This document shows, one piece after another, positions 1 through 8,279 of a stretch of 64,000 bases of DNA. The notes under the pieces are model-generated. The model saw only the letters and a list, made by a program, of their open reading frames with translations. It was not told the DNA's origin and did no database searches. This DNA is from Mesobacillus persicus (GTDB taxonomy: Bacteria > Bacillota > Bacilli > Bacillales > Cytobacillaceae), in NCBI RefSeq assembly GCF_900109925.1, contig NZ_FOBW01000016.1, forward strand, positions 1 through 64,000, in the 5' to 3' direction. Each line of letters begins with the position of its first letter. The first letter of the stretch is position 1. The translations under genes were made by a program, and so were the position numbers.

Positions 1-69
1 CGCTCGACTTGCATGTATTAGGCACGCCGCCAGCGTTCGTCCTGAGCCAGGATCAAACTCTCCAATAAA
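1..69 (-). rRNA. 16S ribosomal RNA, 5' end only
   Basis: Read on the minus strand, this is the start of a bacterial 16S rRNA: it contains the universal 8-27 region (AGAGTTTGATCCTGGCTCAG) followed by the conserved GACGAACGCTGGCGGCG segment and ACATGCAAGTCGAGCG. Only about 69 nt lie in the window; the rest of the rrn operon runs off the left edge. The exact mature 5' end is an estimate from Bacillus 16S genes. Confidence 0.97.
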
Positions 70-207
70 AGTAGAGTGATTAGCTCATAAAATAAAACGT
101 TGGCTCATGTTCTCTATTTATATAGAAGAAACATGATAAATATTGTTTGTTGACGCTTGTTTGTTTAGTTTTCAAAGAACAATAGTGTCTCAGAAGCGAC
201 AAGATTC

Positions 208-236
208 ATCTTAACACGATATTAATTATATATCAA
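208..236 (-). promoter_or_regulatory. rrn promoter P2 (sigma-A)
   Basis: On the minus strand a -35 TTGATA and a -10 TAAGAT are separated by exactly 17 nt, about 140 nt upstream of the 16S gene. Between it and 16S lies a leader with TTCTTTGAAAACTAAACAAA, typical of Bacillus rrn leaders with antitermination signals. It is the downstream member of a tandem promoter pair. Confidence 0.8.
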
Positions 237-326
237 TAACTTTTTTCGAAACTTTTTAAAGAATGAAGCTTTACTGATATAATTATCTGCTGCTCATATC
301 ACCATGCGGCGTTAGCAACGGATATT

Positions 327-355
327 AATATATAATAGATTAAGCTTCTCGTCAA
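327..355 (-). promoter_or_regulatory. rrn promoter P1 (sigma-A)
   Basis: The minus strand carries TTGACG, a 17-nt spacer and TATATT, about 120 nt upstream of P2. Tandem sigma-A promoters at this spacing are the rule for Bacillus rrn operons. Between about 361 and 533 I see no further gene or clear signal, only AT-rich sequence upstream of the rrn promoters. Confidence 0.8.
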
Positions 356-533
356 CTCTTTTTAATAAGTATTTTTAAGATAGCAGTTAATCTCAATTAT
401 GCTGACGAAGCAGCTTAAAAAGAATAACATCCTTTTTACAACTAGGCAATTATCATTTTCATTAGAAATACTTTTTCTTCATTACAATTTATCATAATAG
501 TATTAACGATTTCTTATTGAATAGAAATGATCA

Positions 534-578
534 TAAAAAAAAGCTGAGTGGCTACTCTATCACTAAGACCACACAGCT
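534..578 (-). terminator. terminator of the acyl-CoA ligase/TRAP operon
   Basis: On the minus strand AGCTGTGTGG and CCACTCAGCT form a 10-bp stem with one mismatch, followed by eight T residues. It lies about 110 nt past the ligase stop codon. Confidence 0.75.
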
Positions 579-689
579 CTTAACATACTGGACATCTAAA
601 TTCTCACTTTATTATTTAAAATGGAATTTATCTTTTCAAATTAAGTATGCAATTTTTACTTTTAAAAAAGTTCATCTATTCTATATAAA

Positions 690-2243
690 TCAAACTGTTT
701 CACTATATTTTTCTCTAAGTTTATACTTCTGTATTTTCCCTGAAGGCGTACGTGGTATATTCTCAACAAAATATACTTTTTTAGGTTTTTTATAACTTGC
801 CAACTGCTGTTTGCAAAAGTCGATTACATCGTTCTCGTTAATGGAGCTGCTTTCTCTGCGAATAACAATTGCCCCAACTGCTTCTAAATACTCCGGATCT
901 GGTATTCCTATTACGGCAACATCGACAACGTCAGGGTGGTGCATTAAAACATTTTCAATCTCCGCAGCATATATATTCTCTCCTCCACTTCGAATCATAT
1001 CCTTTTTGCGGCCCGAAACAGTTAAATATCCACCTTCATCTACGATACCTAAATCCCCAGTATAGCACCAGCCGTCGATAAAGGTCTCTCCGTTCGCTTC
1101 TGGTCTGTTCCAGTATCCTGCACATACCACTGGACTCTTAATACAAATTTCTCCCACCTCACCAATAGATACCTCATTTCCATCGTCATCAACTACCTTT
1201 ACCTCCGTCATCGGCAAAGGTTTCCCGACGGTATGAGCTTTCTTCGATACATCTGTTCCATCTAATGAAGTTGCTATCGGTGTTCCTTCGGTCAATCCAT
1301 AAACTTGAACGAGGCTAATATGTGGATAACGTCTTTGTAATTGCTCAATTGCCCAAGGCCGTACAGGATCGCCACCTGAATAGATTCTTTTTACCTTCTT
1401 TAAAGGGAATTTATTCACTGTCGTGTTATGGAGCATATCGTATATCATAAACGGAAAAAACATTAAATCGGATGCCTGTTCCTTTTCTGCATTAGCTAGG
1501 GCAGCCTCGATTTGAAAATTTCCACTCTTCATAATCACGACCGTTCCACCAGCAAGAATCGTTGGCAACGCGAAATCCTCCATCGCTCCTACGTGGTATA
1601 GCGGTCCCGTTGTCATTGCGGAAGTTTGTTCATTTATACCCCATTTCATTATTTGCATGGAACAAAACCACAAAGTATTACTATGGGACCAAAGTGCTCC
1701 TTTAGGTCTTCCTGTCGTGCCCGAAGTATACATCAACATGATTGGGTCCAATAGATCTATATTTTGTACCACCTTAACAGTCGGGCTTCCCTTTTCTAGC
1801 GCAGTCCATTCCAGCCACCATTCAGGCGAATGCTTTCCATCGTAACCCAAAGAAATGAACTCTTCTACAACGACATCATCCTTAATTGGCTCTAAAACAT
1901 TTTTAAGTGAAGAATGAAAGCAAAGGATCTTAGTACCAGAATCGTTCAAAATAAACTTAAATTCTTCACTAGAAAGCCTGAAGTTGATTCTTACAGCAAT
2001 AGCACCCAATTTGGCTATTGCAAAATATAGTGCCCAGTATTCCAATGAATTATAGAGGAGAATGCCTACCCGATCCCCTTTTATAACACCTAATTCTCTT
2101 AGGGAGTTGCAGTATCGATTAGACATTTCGTCCAATTGTTTATACGACCATCTCTCGTCACCGCCTAGAATCAAAGCCGTTTTATTTGGATCTACTGTGC
2201 TTGTATGACCATAAATCCTTTCCAACATATGCGCTACGTTCAT
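690..2243 (-). CDS. acyl-CoA ligase (AMP-forming, ANL superfamily)
   Basis: The product (517 aa) should activate a carboxylic acid to its CoA thioester through an acyl-adenylate in the cytoplasm. All core motifs of the family are visible: the phosphate-binding loop TSGTTGRPKG (about 173-182), YGLTEG (about 315-320), YTGD (about 394-397) and, near the C-terminus, PRTPSGKIQK with the catalytic lysine. An in-frame GTG three codons upstream lies inside the ribosome binding site AAGGAG, so the ATG at 2243 is the likely start. It follows the three TRAP transporter genes on the same strand, 78 nt after dctM, suggesting that the imported acid is its substrate. The substrate (medium- or long-chain fatty, aromatic or other acid) cannot be read from sequence. 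Confidence 0.88.
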   Translation of the reverse strand: MNVAHMLERIYGHTSTVDPNKTALILGGDERWSYKQLDEMSNRYCNSLRELGVIKGDRVGILLYNSLEYWALYFAIAKLGAIAVRINFRLSSEEFKFILNDSGTKILCFHSSLKNVLEPIKDDVVVEEFISLGYDGKHSPEWWLEWTALEKGSPTVKVVQNIDLLDPIMLMYTSGTTGRPKGALWSHSNTLWFCSMQIMKWGINEQTSAMTTGPLYHVGAMEDFALPTILAGGTVVIMKSGNFQIEAALANAEKEQASDLMFFPFMIYDMLHNTTVNKFPLKKVKRIYSGGDPVRPWAIEQLQRRYPHISLVQVYGLTEGTPIATSLDGTDVSKKAHTVGKPLPMTEVKVVDDDGNEVSIGEVGEICIKSPVVCAGYWNRPEANGETFIDGWCYTGDLGIVDEGGYLTVSGRKKDMIRSGGENIYAAEIENVLMHHPDVVDVAVIGIPDPEYLEAVGAIVIRRESSSINENDVIDFCKQQLASYKKPKKVYFVENIPRTPSGKIQKYKLREKYSETV

Positions 2244-2321
2244 TTCCCCCACTCCTTATCGAGCATACCTTTTTCTTAAGAATCCTAGCTTAGTAACAAT
2301 CTATTTTTTAATAATAGAGCA

Positions 2322-3647
2322 TTAGCCAATAATCTTACTTGGAAGCCATAAAATAAGTTCCGGAAAGATAGCACAAAGAATCAAGACTATAACCTGTAAG
2401 AAAACAAACGGCCAAGCTCCCATCATGATGTCTCTTGTTTTGACCGTTTTCGGTGCCACTCCCTTTAAATAGAAGAGAGCGGGTGCAAAAGGCGGTGTGA
2501 TAAAGGAAGTTTGATACATGATACAGACCATTGCAGCAAACCAAATCGGGTCAAACCCTAAACCTTGAGCGATTGGCGTGAAGATTGGAACAATAATCAA
2601 TATAGAAGCCACCCAATCCATTAGCAAACCTAAGATAAAGACAACAAGTAACATGATCATTAAGATCGTCCACTTTCCAAACGGGAGTGCTTCAAAGGCC
2701 TGTTCCACGACATTTCCGCCCCCAAGCCTCATAAAAACACTCACAAAAAATGTACCCAAAAACAAAATCGCATAAATCATACTTGTTGTTTGAAGGGTGT
2801 TGTAGAGCGTTTCTTTCAATACCGTAAAGGTCAGTTTACGGTAGCACAACGCCACAATCATTGCTGCTAGTGAGCCGATTGCAGCTGCTTCCGTTGGTGG
2901 AGCAATCCCAAACCAAATTGAACCAAGAACGGAAAGGACAATGAGAGCAACCGGAAGAATGTGGAGTATCCCAATTATTTTATCTTTCAGTGTATACTTT
3001 GCTAGTTCTTCCTTTGGAATCGCTGGTGCAGAGTCTGGTTTTACATGAGCTACAATCAGAACATACAAAATGTAAGCAATCCCCAATAAAATTCCTGGAA
3101 TCAAAACAGCGTAAAATAATTGGCCTACGGATATTTGCGCAAGCGGCCCATAAACGATTAACATAATGCTTGGAGGAATTAAAATCCCTAGTGTTCCGCC
3201 CGAGGTAATGACTCCCGTGGCGAGTTTAACATCGTATTTTCGTTCGAGCATAGCAGGTAAAAAGAGAAGACCCATCGTCACGACTGTTGCCCCTACAATA
3301 CCCGTACTCGCTGCAAATAATAATGAAATTAACAAGGAAGCAACTGCAAGCCCTCCCTTTAATCCACCTAGGAGAATACTAAGCGAATGAAAGATTTTAT
3401 TCGCTACCCCTGATTTCTCCATAATATTTCCCATAAAAATAAATAATGGTACGGCTAGCATTGTATAGTTCTGCAAGGCAGTAAATGCGCTTGAAGTAAT
3501 CAAATTAATAACTGATTCACTCCAGAATAGGAACCCAAATATTAGCCCTAAGCCCCCGAGGACAATAAAAAGGTAGTATCCTGAAAAGATTCCTATCAAC
3601 AAGCCCACGATCATCAAAACAAAGACGAGAAGGGATTGTGCATCCAT
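2322..3647 (-). CDS. dctM: TRAP transporter large permease, DctM family
   Basis: A 441-aa hydrophobic protein with about 12 predicted membrane segments and the DctM look, including the conserved ILIPPSIMLIVYG and FITPPFAPALFYLKG stretches. It forms the ion-coupled translocation channel of a tripartite ATP-independent periplasmic (TRAP) importer for organic acids, working with the small permease and the binding protein upstream. The start codon sits one base after the dctQ stop, with its GGGAGG ribosome binding site inside the end of dctQ, so the two are translationally linked. Length is normal for the family. Confidence 0.93.
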   Translation of the reverse strand: MDAQSLLVFVLMIVGLLIGIFSGYYLFIVLGGLGLIFGFLFWSESVINLITSSAFTALQNYTMLAVPLFIFMGNIMEKSGVANKIFHSLSILLGGLKGGLAVASLLISLLFAASTGIVGATVVTMGLLFLPAMLERKYDVKLATGVITSGGTLGILIPPSIMLIVYGPLAQISVGQLFYAVLIPGILLGIAYILYVLIVAHVKPDSAPAIPKEELAKYTLKDKIIGILHILPVALIVLSVLGSIWFGIAPPTEAAAIGSLAAMIVALCYRKLTFTVLKETLYNTLQTTSMIYAILFLGTFFVSVFMRLGGGNVVEQAFEALPFGKWTILMIMLLVVFILGLLMDWVASILIIVPIFTPIAQGLGFDPIWFAAMVCIMYQTSFITPPFAPALFYLKGVAPKTVKTRDIMMGAWPFVFLQVIVLILCAIFPELILWLPSKIIG

Positions 3648-4154
3648 TTAAATCCGCCTCCCTAGAAGTTGATAGATATTTCGAATGGTATCGGCAACTC
3701 CTTGTAAAAAAAGAAGCCCCAAGGAGATAGGAATAACCAGGCGTATAGGGAAAATTGGCGGGCGCCATGAACCCGTAGCGGCAGTTTCTTGCCTAAGAAA
3801 AGATGCGATGGCCGCATCTAATGAATTGGTGAACCCAACTAAAACAAGAGGGAAGAATAAGGCTAGAGTTAAACAAATTTCTAGTATCGCCTGATTTCGT
3901 TCTGATAGCCTTTCATAGAACAGATCAACCCGAATATGTTGTTTGTTCTTCATCACCCAAGCCATTCCTAAAAAAGCTGCCGAACCCCCAAGCATATAAC
4001 TTATATCGTAGGACCAGAAGGTAGGTTTATTAAAAAGATGTCTACTAGCTACTTCATATACTAGAGAGAAGATTAATATCAAAATGAACCAACTTGCGAT
4101 TTTACCGGCCCATTCACCTAATGTTTCTATGATGTTAATGAACTTTTTTACCAC
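3648..4154 (-). CDS. dctQ: TRAP transporter small permease, DctQ family
   Basis: The protein is 168 aa with four membrane segments and the family signature around WVMKNKQHIRVDLFYERLS. DctQ pairs with DctM in the membrane and is needed for uptake. The start is GTG with GGAG only 2-3 nt upstream, a poor spacing, but no other start is available before the first membrane segment. It is the middle gene of the dctP-dctQ-dctM order usual for this transporter class. The substrate specificity comes from the binding protein. Confidence 0.88.
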   Translation of the reverse strand: MVKKFINIIETLGEWAGKIASWFILILIFSLVYEVASRHLFNKPTFWSYDISYMLGGSAAFLGMAWVMKNKQHIRVDLFYERLSERNQAILEICLTLALFFPLVLVGFTNSLDAAIASFLRQETAATGSWRPPIFPIRLVIPISLGLLFLQGVADTIRNIYQLLGRRI

Positions 4155-4194
4155 TTCTCCACCACCTTATTTATGGGATTCAAGAGAAAAATCA

Positions 4195-4241
4195 TCAGGT
4201 AGCAATCTTGACGTGTTTCAGTAGTCCTGACTGCTACCTGA
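4195..4241. other. intercistronic hairpin between dctP and dctQ
   Basis: TCAGGTAGCA and TGCTACCTGA form a perfect 10-bp stem around a 27-nt loop, with no T-tract behind it. It sits directly after the dctP stop. Such hairpins often stabilise the upstream message, so that the binding protein is made in excess of the permease. That role is inference. Confidence 0.6.
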
Positions 4242-4250
4242 GCTTAGACA

Positions 4251-5351
4251 TTAATATTTAGGGGTCATTAGGTCTTTCCAGTACTTGTATTTCTCTAAAT
4301 AGGCTTGTTGGGAATCCCAGATCTTTTTAAATAACTCATCATCTGCCGCACGTTCTTCATAGTACTGATCAATGATCACTTTTAACTCTTTTTGCGATTC
4401 CTCTTCAAACTCAATAATTTCAATTTTTCCAGCCTCTTCAAGTTTCCGGTACTCATCCATCGCCTTGAAATCCTCTTTTGCTACATTTGCGAACCCTTTC
4501 CCCCACATATTTTCAGTTGCAAGGCGAACAATTTGTTTCAAATCATCTGGGAGTTCATCCCATTTTTCCTGATTAACAATAAAACTTGAAACACTAGATG
4601 GCTGATGTACGGAAGGAGTGATGAGATATTTTGCAATTTCATGAAAGCCTAGTGGTAAGTTTGAAGCAGGACCAGAAAACTCAACCGCGTCGACAACACC
4701 ACGCTCTAACGATTGATAAAGTTCAGGGCTACTGATTGACACAACGGATGCACCAACGCGTTCCAAAATTGCCCCCCAATCACCAACTGCCCTGACTTTG
4801 AGACCTTTGAAATCCTCTAGAGTGCGAATTGGCACATTTGAATGGTAAAATATCTCTGGTGTTCCAGGTCCCGCGTCTAAAACCTTCAGGTTATAACCAG
4901 CTTTGTCATAAGCCTCTTGCCAGAGTTCTCTCCCTTCATCAGTGGTAATCCAGCCTAAATACTCCTGTTCATTCATTCCCATCGGAACAGAAGCGAACAA
5001 AGCAACTTGCGGGATTTTTCCAATCCAATACCCATCCCAGCTATGAATGGCATCTACCGTTCCATTTTCAACAGCATCTAATAGCTCAGTAGGTTGAACA
5101 ATCTCACCTGCCGCATGCATTTCAACCTCCAGCCGTCCACCAGAAGCCTTCGTTATATCATCCGCAATTTGCTCCGCTAGCAATTGAAGTGCCGTGCCTT
5201 CTGGCCACGGAGAATGCGCAACCCATTTATATGTTTCTTGAGATCCTTTTCCTGAGTTTCCTTCAGTAGCTGTTTTGTTATTATTCAAACAACCTGCCAT
5301 CAAACCTAGAAATAAAACGCTTACAAAAAATAACATCGTTGCTTTTCTCAT
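4251..5351 (-). CDS. dctP: TRAP transporter substrate-binding lipoprotein, DctP family
   Basis: A 366-aa extracytoplasmic solute-binding protein. The N-terminus is a lipoprotein signal (MRKATMLFF, lipobox LMAGC at about 18-22), so the mature protein is tethered to the outer face of the membrane. The body has the DctP pattern, with the ligand-carboxylate region FKGLKVRAVGDWG and ERGVVDAVEFSGP. A longer frame begins 30 codons upstream, but the ATG at 5351 has the ribosome binding site AAAGGGGGAA at good spacing and begins the signal peptide, so I chose it. It is the first gene of the operon behind a sigma-54-type promoter. A carboxylate is the expected ligand; which one is unknown. Confidence 0.92.
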   Translation of the reverse strand: MRKATMLFFVSVLFLGLMAGCLNNNKTATEGNSGKGSQETYKWVAHSPWPEGTALQLLAEQIADDITKASGGRLEVEMHAAGEIVQPTELLDAVENGTVDAIHSWDGYWIGKIPQVALFASVPMGMNEQEYLGWITTDEGRELWQEAYDKAGYNLKVLDAGPGTPEIFYHSNVPIRTLEDFKGLKVRAVGDWGAILERVGASVVSISSPELYQSLERGVVDAVEFSGPASNLPLGFHEIAKYLITPSVHQPSSVSSFIVNQEKWDELPDDLKQIVRLATENMWGKGFANVAKEDFKAMDEYRKLEEAGKIEIIEFEEESQKELKVIIDQYYEERAADDELFKKIWDSQQAYLEKYKYWKDLMTPKY

Positions 5352-5403
5352 TCCGGTTCCCCCTTTTTCTTTCTTGTGTCGATTACGACTAACTATTAAT
5401 AAA

Positions 5404-5418
5404 GCAATTTCCATGCCA
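5404..5418 (-). promoter_or_regulatory. sigma-54 (-24/-12) promoter for the TRAP operon
   Basis: The minus strand reads TGGCATGGAAATTGC, close to the consensus TGGCAC-N5-TTGC with correct spacing, 53 nt before the dctP start. A sigma-54 activator must bind further upstream; the gap 5419-5582 holds no obvious dyad that I can identify. Confidence 0.65.
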
Positions 5419-5582
5419 ACTTTTTTATAACACTTAAACACTTTCTAATTAGTATTCTTAATCCCTTGCCAACTTGTTACTCTAAGCAAAGCTACACGCT
5501 TCTAGAAATCCCGATAAAAAGAAACTGTATATAAAATTGAACAGTCTGCTCGGACAATTGTAAGGTTTTTTTAACAACAACG

Positions 5583-5611
5583 AAAAGCCGCACAGTATGT
5601 GACTGTGCGGC
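5583..5611 (-). terminator. terminator of the tetR gene
   Basis: GCCGCACAG and CTGTGCGGC form a perfect 9-bp stem with a 7-nt loop, followed on the minus strand by TTTTCGTTG. It is about 100 nt past the TetR stop codon. Confidence 0.8.
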
Positions 5612-5708
5612 AGGGGTGAAATTGGTTATTTAACTGATTATGTACGATTTTTAATAACAAAGTAATTATCTTAACAATAATAATAATTCGAATTATAGAT
5701 AAGAACGG

Positions 5709-6401
5709 TTAGATTTCATGATCACAACCATTCGTGTAGTTGTTTCCGGTTAAACCCTTCTCCTCTGATCTTAATTGTAAAAGAATCTCTGGAGGAAAAA
5801 CCATCCGGCAAATTATTTTTGAGATGGCATGATAGTTAGGAATATAACCTGTTTCTGGCCCCATTTCTGGCAGTTTTTCTGTTAAAACTAAAATGGACCA
5901 TGCAACGGAATCAAGGTCTAAATCTTCCCATGTATAACCTAATTCTTTTGCCTGTTTTAATCCTTCGTGGATGCTGTCGTGTAATTTTCTTCTAACATCA
6001 GCAAGCACCTCTGCTAGTTCAGGGTCATGGGGAAGTAACTCCGGAAGAACCCGATGTAGCCCCAATCGATTAAGCCGTTGATTATGTTTTTCTAAAAGGG
6101 TTGCCAAAACGGCTTCCGGGTCATGATTCAACCAACTCGGCTCCGGAGGCATGTATCGTTCAAGCTGATCCTTTATTAGCTCCATCAGTAGCTGGCGTTT
6201 ATCACAAAAGTAACGGTAAAAGGTCCCCGTTGCCACATTGGCATGGGCCGCTATTTCCTTGGCTGTTGTATTCTCGTATCCTTTATCGGAAAATAAAACC
6301 CGACCACTCTCAAGAAGCGCTTTCCGCTTTTGATAGGCGCGTTCCTGTTTTGGGACGGATGGAAATTCTCCAATTAGTTGGCGGCCTTCTTGATCATCCA
6401 T
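5709..6401 (-). CDS. TetR/AcrR family transcriptional regulator
   Basis: A 230-aa one-component repressor. Residues about 22-70 form the classic TetR helix-turn-helix (KGYENTTAKEIAAHANVATGTFYRYF is its core, quoted here in two parts: KGYENTTAKEIAAHA and NVATGTFYRYF). The remainder is the helical ligand and dimer domain, which has no recognisable ligand signature. It lies between the acyl-CoA ligase/TRAP operon and a divergent small gene. Two identical-type dyads in its upstream region suggest that it represses itself and possibly the divergent gene. A fatty acyl-CoA effector is a guess based on the neighbour. Confidence 0.88.
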   Translation of the reverse strand: MDDQEGRQLIGEFPSVPKQERAYQKRKALLESGRVLFSDKGYENTTAKEIAAHANVATGTFYRYFCDKRQLLMELIKDQLERYMPPEPSWLNHDPEAVLATLLEKHNQRLNRLGLHRVLPELLPHDPELAEVLADVRRKLHDSIHEGLKQAKELGYTWEDLDLDSVAWSILVLTEKLPEMGPETGYIPNYHAISKIICRMVFPPEILLQLRSEEKGLTGNNYTNGCDHEI

Positions 6402-6440
6402 AAGATCACCTCAATCTAACTATATCACAAAAATGATAGA

Positions 6441-6454
6441 TGAACCAAAGTTCA
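6441..6454. promoter_or_regulatory. putative TetR operator 1
   Basis: TGAAC-CAAA-GTTCA is a perfect 5-4-5 inverted repeat, about 40 nt upstream of the tetR start, in the probable promoter of that gene. An identical half-site pair occurs at 6492-6505. Confidence 0.6.
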
Positions 6455-6462
6455 TATTTATC

Positions 6463-6491
6463 TTGACGCAGGATTTATCATATGAAATACT
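6463..6491 (+). promoter_or_regulatory. sigma-A promoter for the DUF2187 gene
   Basis: TTGACG, a 17-nt spacer and AATACT lie between the two TGAAC-N4-GTTCA operators. Operator 2 begins right after the -10 element, a position where a bound repressor would block initiation. Confidence 0.5.
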
Positions 6492-6505
6492 TGAACTATG
6501 GTTCA
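6492..6505. promoter_or_regulatory. putative TetR operator 2
   Basis: TGAAC-TATG-GTTCA uses the same half-sites as operator 1, with centres 51 bp apart (about five helical turns), which would suit cooperative binding. Confidence 0.6.
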
Positions 6506-6616
6506 TGTTTATCTGTTGATTGTTTTTTTCTACACCCCTCTAACAATGAATGGATAAACACGAACCTTCATTCAACTAAACTTCCATTAGGGTTAGGAGC
6601 GGTGAGCAGTTTGGAA

Positions 6617-6832
6617 ATGACAAGTACCTTAATAAGACAACAAAAAGGAATTGCAGAACTTGGTGACAAGGTTCGTTTTATTAGAAATGGTATGCTTATA
6701 GTCGGTGAAGTCACCATCGTTAAAAATGAAAGCGTTATCGTAAATGTGAGTAGATCTGACGCGAAAAAACTGAACATAGAAACACCGATAACCGTGGTTG
6801 CGCACAAAAACTATCAAATCATCAAAAAATAA
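6617..6832 (+). CDS. DUF2187 family small protein
   Basis: A 71-aa protein with the compact beta-rich DUF2187 pattern (VGEVTIVKNESVIVNVS, then NIETPITVVAHKNYQIIK), as in Bacillus YkvS. Function is unknown; the fold looks like a KOW/SH3-type barrel. The open frame extends upstream to 6482, but that start would lie before the promoter and inside operator sequence. The ATG at 6617 is preceded by GGTGAG at 10 nt; a TTG at 6611 behind AGGAG is the main alternative. It is divergent from tetR and may share its control. Confidence 0.7.
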   Translation: MTSTLIRQQKGIAELGDKVRFIRNGMLIVGEVTIVKNESVIVNVSRSDAKKLNIETPITVVAHKNYQIIKK

Positions 6833-6833
6833 A

Positions 6834-6875
6834 GGTGCGTGGACATCATCTAGATTAAAGATGATGCCCCGCACC
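6834..6875. terminator. hairpin shared by the convergent DUF2187 and sirB genes
   Basis: GGTGCG and CGCACC enclose a second stem, CATCATCT with AGATGATG. It lies just past the DUF2187 stop and overlaps the last codons of sirB. The T-tract is weak on both strands, so termination is probable rather than certain. Confidence 0.5.
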
Positions 6876-7595
6876 TTCGAGCGTTTGTTTTATAAAAAGA
6901 TTTTCTATCGCACGGTGTTCAGTTAGTGGACCTGTGCAGAAGATGGGTTGGCCATCCTTTTGCCTTTTACGCACATTATGGATGACTTCACTTAGTAGAA
7001 GTCCAGAAAACAATAAGTATGGAACGACAATCACTTTCCCTCTCGCATGATGTGAGACATCCTCGAGCCCTTCTTGAAATCTTGGCTCCGCAGCAGCCAA
7101 ATAGCAGACGGATACATTTTCTATTCCAAGTCGACTACCGATTCCTGTTGCGATATCAGCAAACGCTGAATGGATACTTGGATCACTGCTCCCTCGACCA
7201 ACAATTAGTAGAGAATCCTCAGCAGCTACATCCTCCACTTCACTCCCGACCAATTCAGCAATTGCATCAAGAATTTCCCCCTGCACACCAAACGGGTCAC
7301 TCATCGTAACTTTCACATTGGGATAATGCGCTTTTAATGGCGACAGCGCTTCAGGGATATCTTGCTTGATGTGACCAGCAGCTAAAAGAAAGAGAGGAAC
7401 AACCGTAATCTCCGTTGCTCCTTTATCGACACATCGATGAAAGCCTTGGTCAATAAAAGGTTCGGTCAGCTCAAGAAAGCTTATTTCTTGAATCGGAACC
7501 TCTACTCGCTCGATGACTCTTTGTAAAAAAGCTTTTGCTTCTTGAGCCCCTTTTTTCGACCTTGTACCATGACCAATATAAAGAATCGCTTTCAT
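6855..7595 (-). CDS. sirB: sirohydrochlorin ferrochelatase SirB/CbiX family
   Basis: A 246-aa cytoplasmic chelatase expected to insert Fe2+ into sirohydrochlorin to make siroheme, the prosthetic group of sulfite reductase. The N-terminal metal-binding histidine appears in LYIGHGTRSKKG (residues 4-15), followed by VPLFLLAAGHIKQDIP, both hallmarks of CbiX/SirB; a second repeat of the same fold follows (VGRGSSDPS, VPYLLFSG). It is the last gene of the cysH-cysP-sat-cysC-sirB cluster, with a clean AAAGGAG site. In Bacillus subtilis the cluster also carries the methyltransferase and dehydrogenase for siroheme (ylnD, ylnF); neither is present here. Confidence 0.87.
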   Translation of the reverse strand: MKAILYIGHGTRSKKGAQEAKAFLQRVIERVEVPIQEISFLELTEPFIDQGFHRCVDKGATEITVVPLFLLAAGHIKQDIPEALSPLKAHYPNVKVTMSDPFGVQGEILDAIAELVGSEVEDVAAEDSLLIVGRGSSDPSIHSAFADIATGIGSRLGIENVSVCYLAAAEPRFQEGLEDVSHHARGKVIVVPYLLFSGLLLSEVIHNVRKRQKDGQPIFCTGPLTEHRAIENLFIKQTLEGAGHHL

Positions 7596-7667
7596 GATTG
7601 GCTCCTTTCTTTTTCCCAGTTCATGCTGATTTGTCCAATTCGCTCGTGGTTAGTTTAGATTCTTCTA

Positions 7668-8267
7668 TTATATAATATTTTTATCTTGTAAGTAACCTAG
7701 TACGTGTTGAACCGCTTCTTCCACGGACAACTGATCAGAACGAATCGCAATCTCCGGGCTTTCTGGAGCTTCATACGGTGAATCAATACCAGTGAAATCT
7801 TTAATTTCACCACGACGTGCTTTTACGTATAGTTGCTTCGGGTCACGTCGTTCGCATTCTTCTAGCGGGCAATCGACAAACACCTCAATAAATTCCTCGC
7901 CAGAAAATAAAGCCCTAACCTGATCTCTATCTGAGCGAAATGGCGAAATGAAGGCTGTTGTGACTACTTTGCCGCTATCTACAAACAGTTTTGCAACTTC
8001 GCCAATGCGGCGGATGTTTTCTGTACGATCGTACTCAGAAAACCCTAAGTCCTTATTTAATCCATGGCGGACATTATCACCATCTAGTACATATTCATTG
8101 ATTCGCTGCCTATATAACTCGTTAGAGACTGCATTCGCTATCGTGGATTTCCCTGAACCAGATAAACCAGTAAACCAAAGCACACAGCTGCCATGCCCAT
8201 TTTGCGCATGCCGATCAGCCTTCGTAATTGTTGTGTCATGCCAAGTAATATTTGTAGATTTCCCCAT
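7668..8267 (-). CDS. cysC: adenylylsulfate kinase
   Basis: This 199-aa enzyme phosphorylates adenosine 5'-phosphosulfate (APS) to PAPS in sulfate assimilation. The P-loop GLSGSGKST lies at about 34-42, followed by the substrate residues DGDNVRHGLNKDLGFS and the FISPFRSDR motif. Length is normal. It starts at an ATG behind AAGGAG, 12 nt after the end of sat, so sat and cysC are co-transcribed. Confidence 0.95.
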   Translation of the reverse strand: MGKSTNITWHDTTITKADRHAQNGHGSCVLWFTGLSGSGKSTIANAVSNELYRQRINEYVLDGDNVRHGLNKDLGFSEYDRTENIRRIGEVAKLFVDSGKVVTTAFISPFRSDRDQVRALFSGEEFIEVFVDCPLEECERRDPKQLYVKARRGEIKDFTGIDSPYEAPESPEIAIRSDQLSVEEAVQHVLGYLQDKNII

Positions 8268-8279
8268 TCCGCATTCTCC

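Noticed and set aside
517-795. 92-codon + strand open frame
   Set aside because: It overlaps the terminator and the 3' end of the acyl-CoA ligase gene, with low-complexity Phe/Tyr-rich sequence and no ribosome site.
5352-5441. Longer dctP start with 30 extra residues
   Set aside because: It would put a basic, non-signal extension before a perfect lipoprotein signal and would begin upstream of the sigma-54 promoter.
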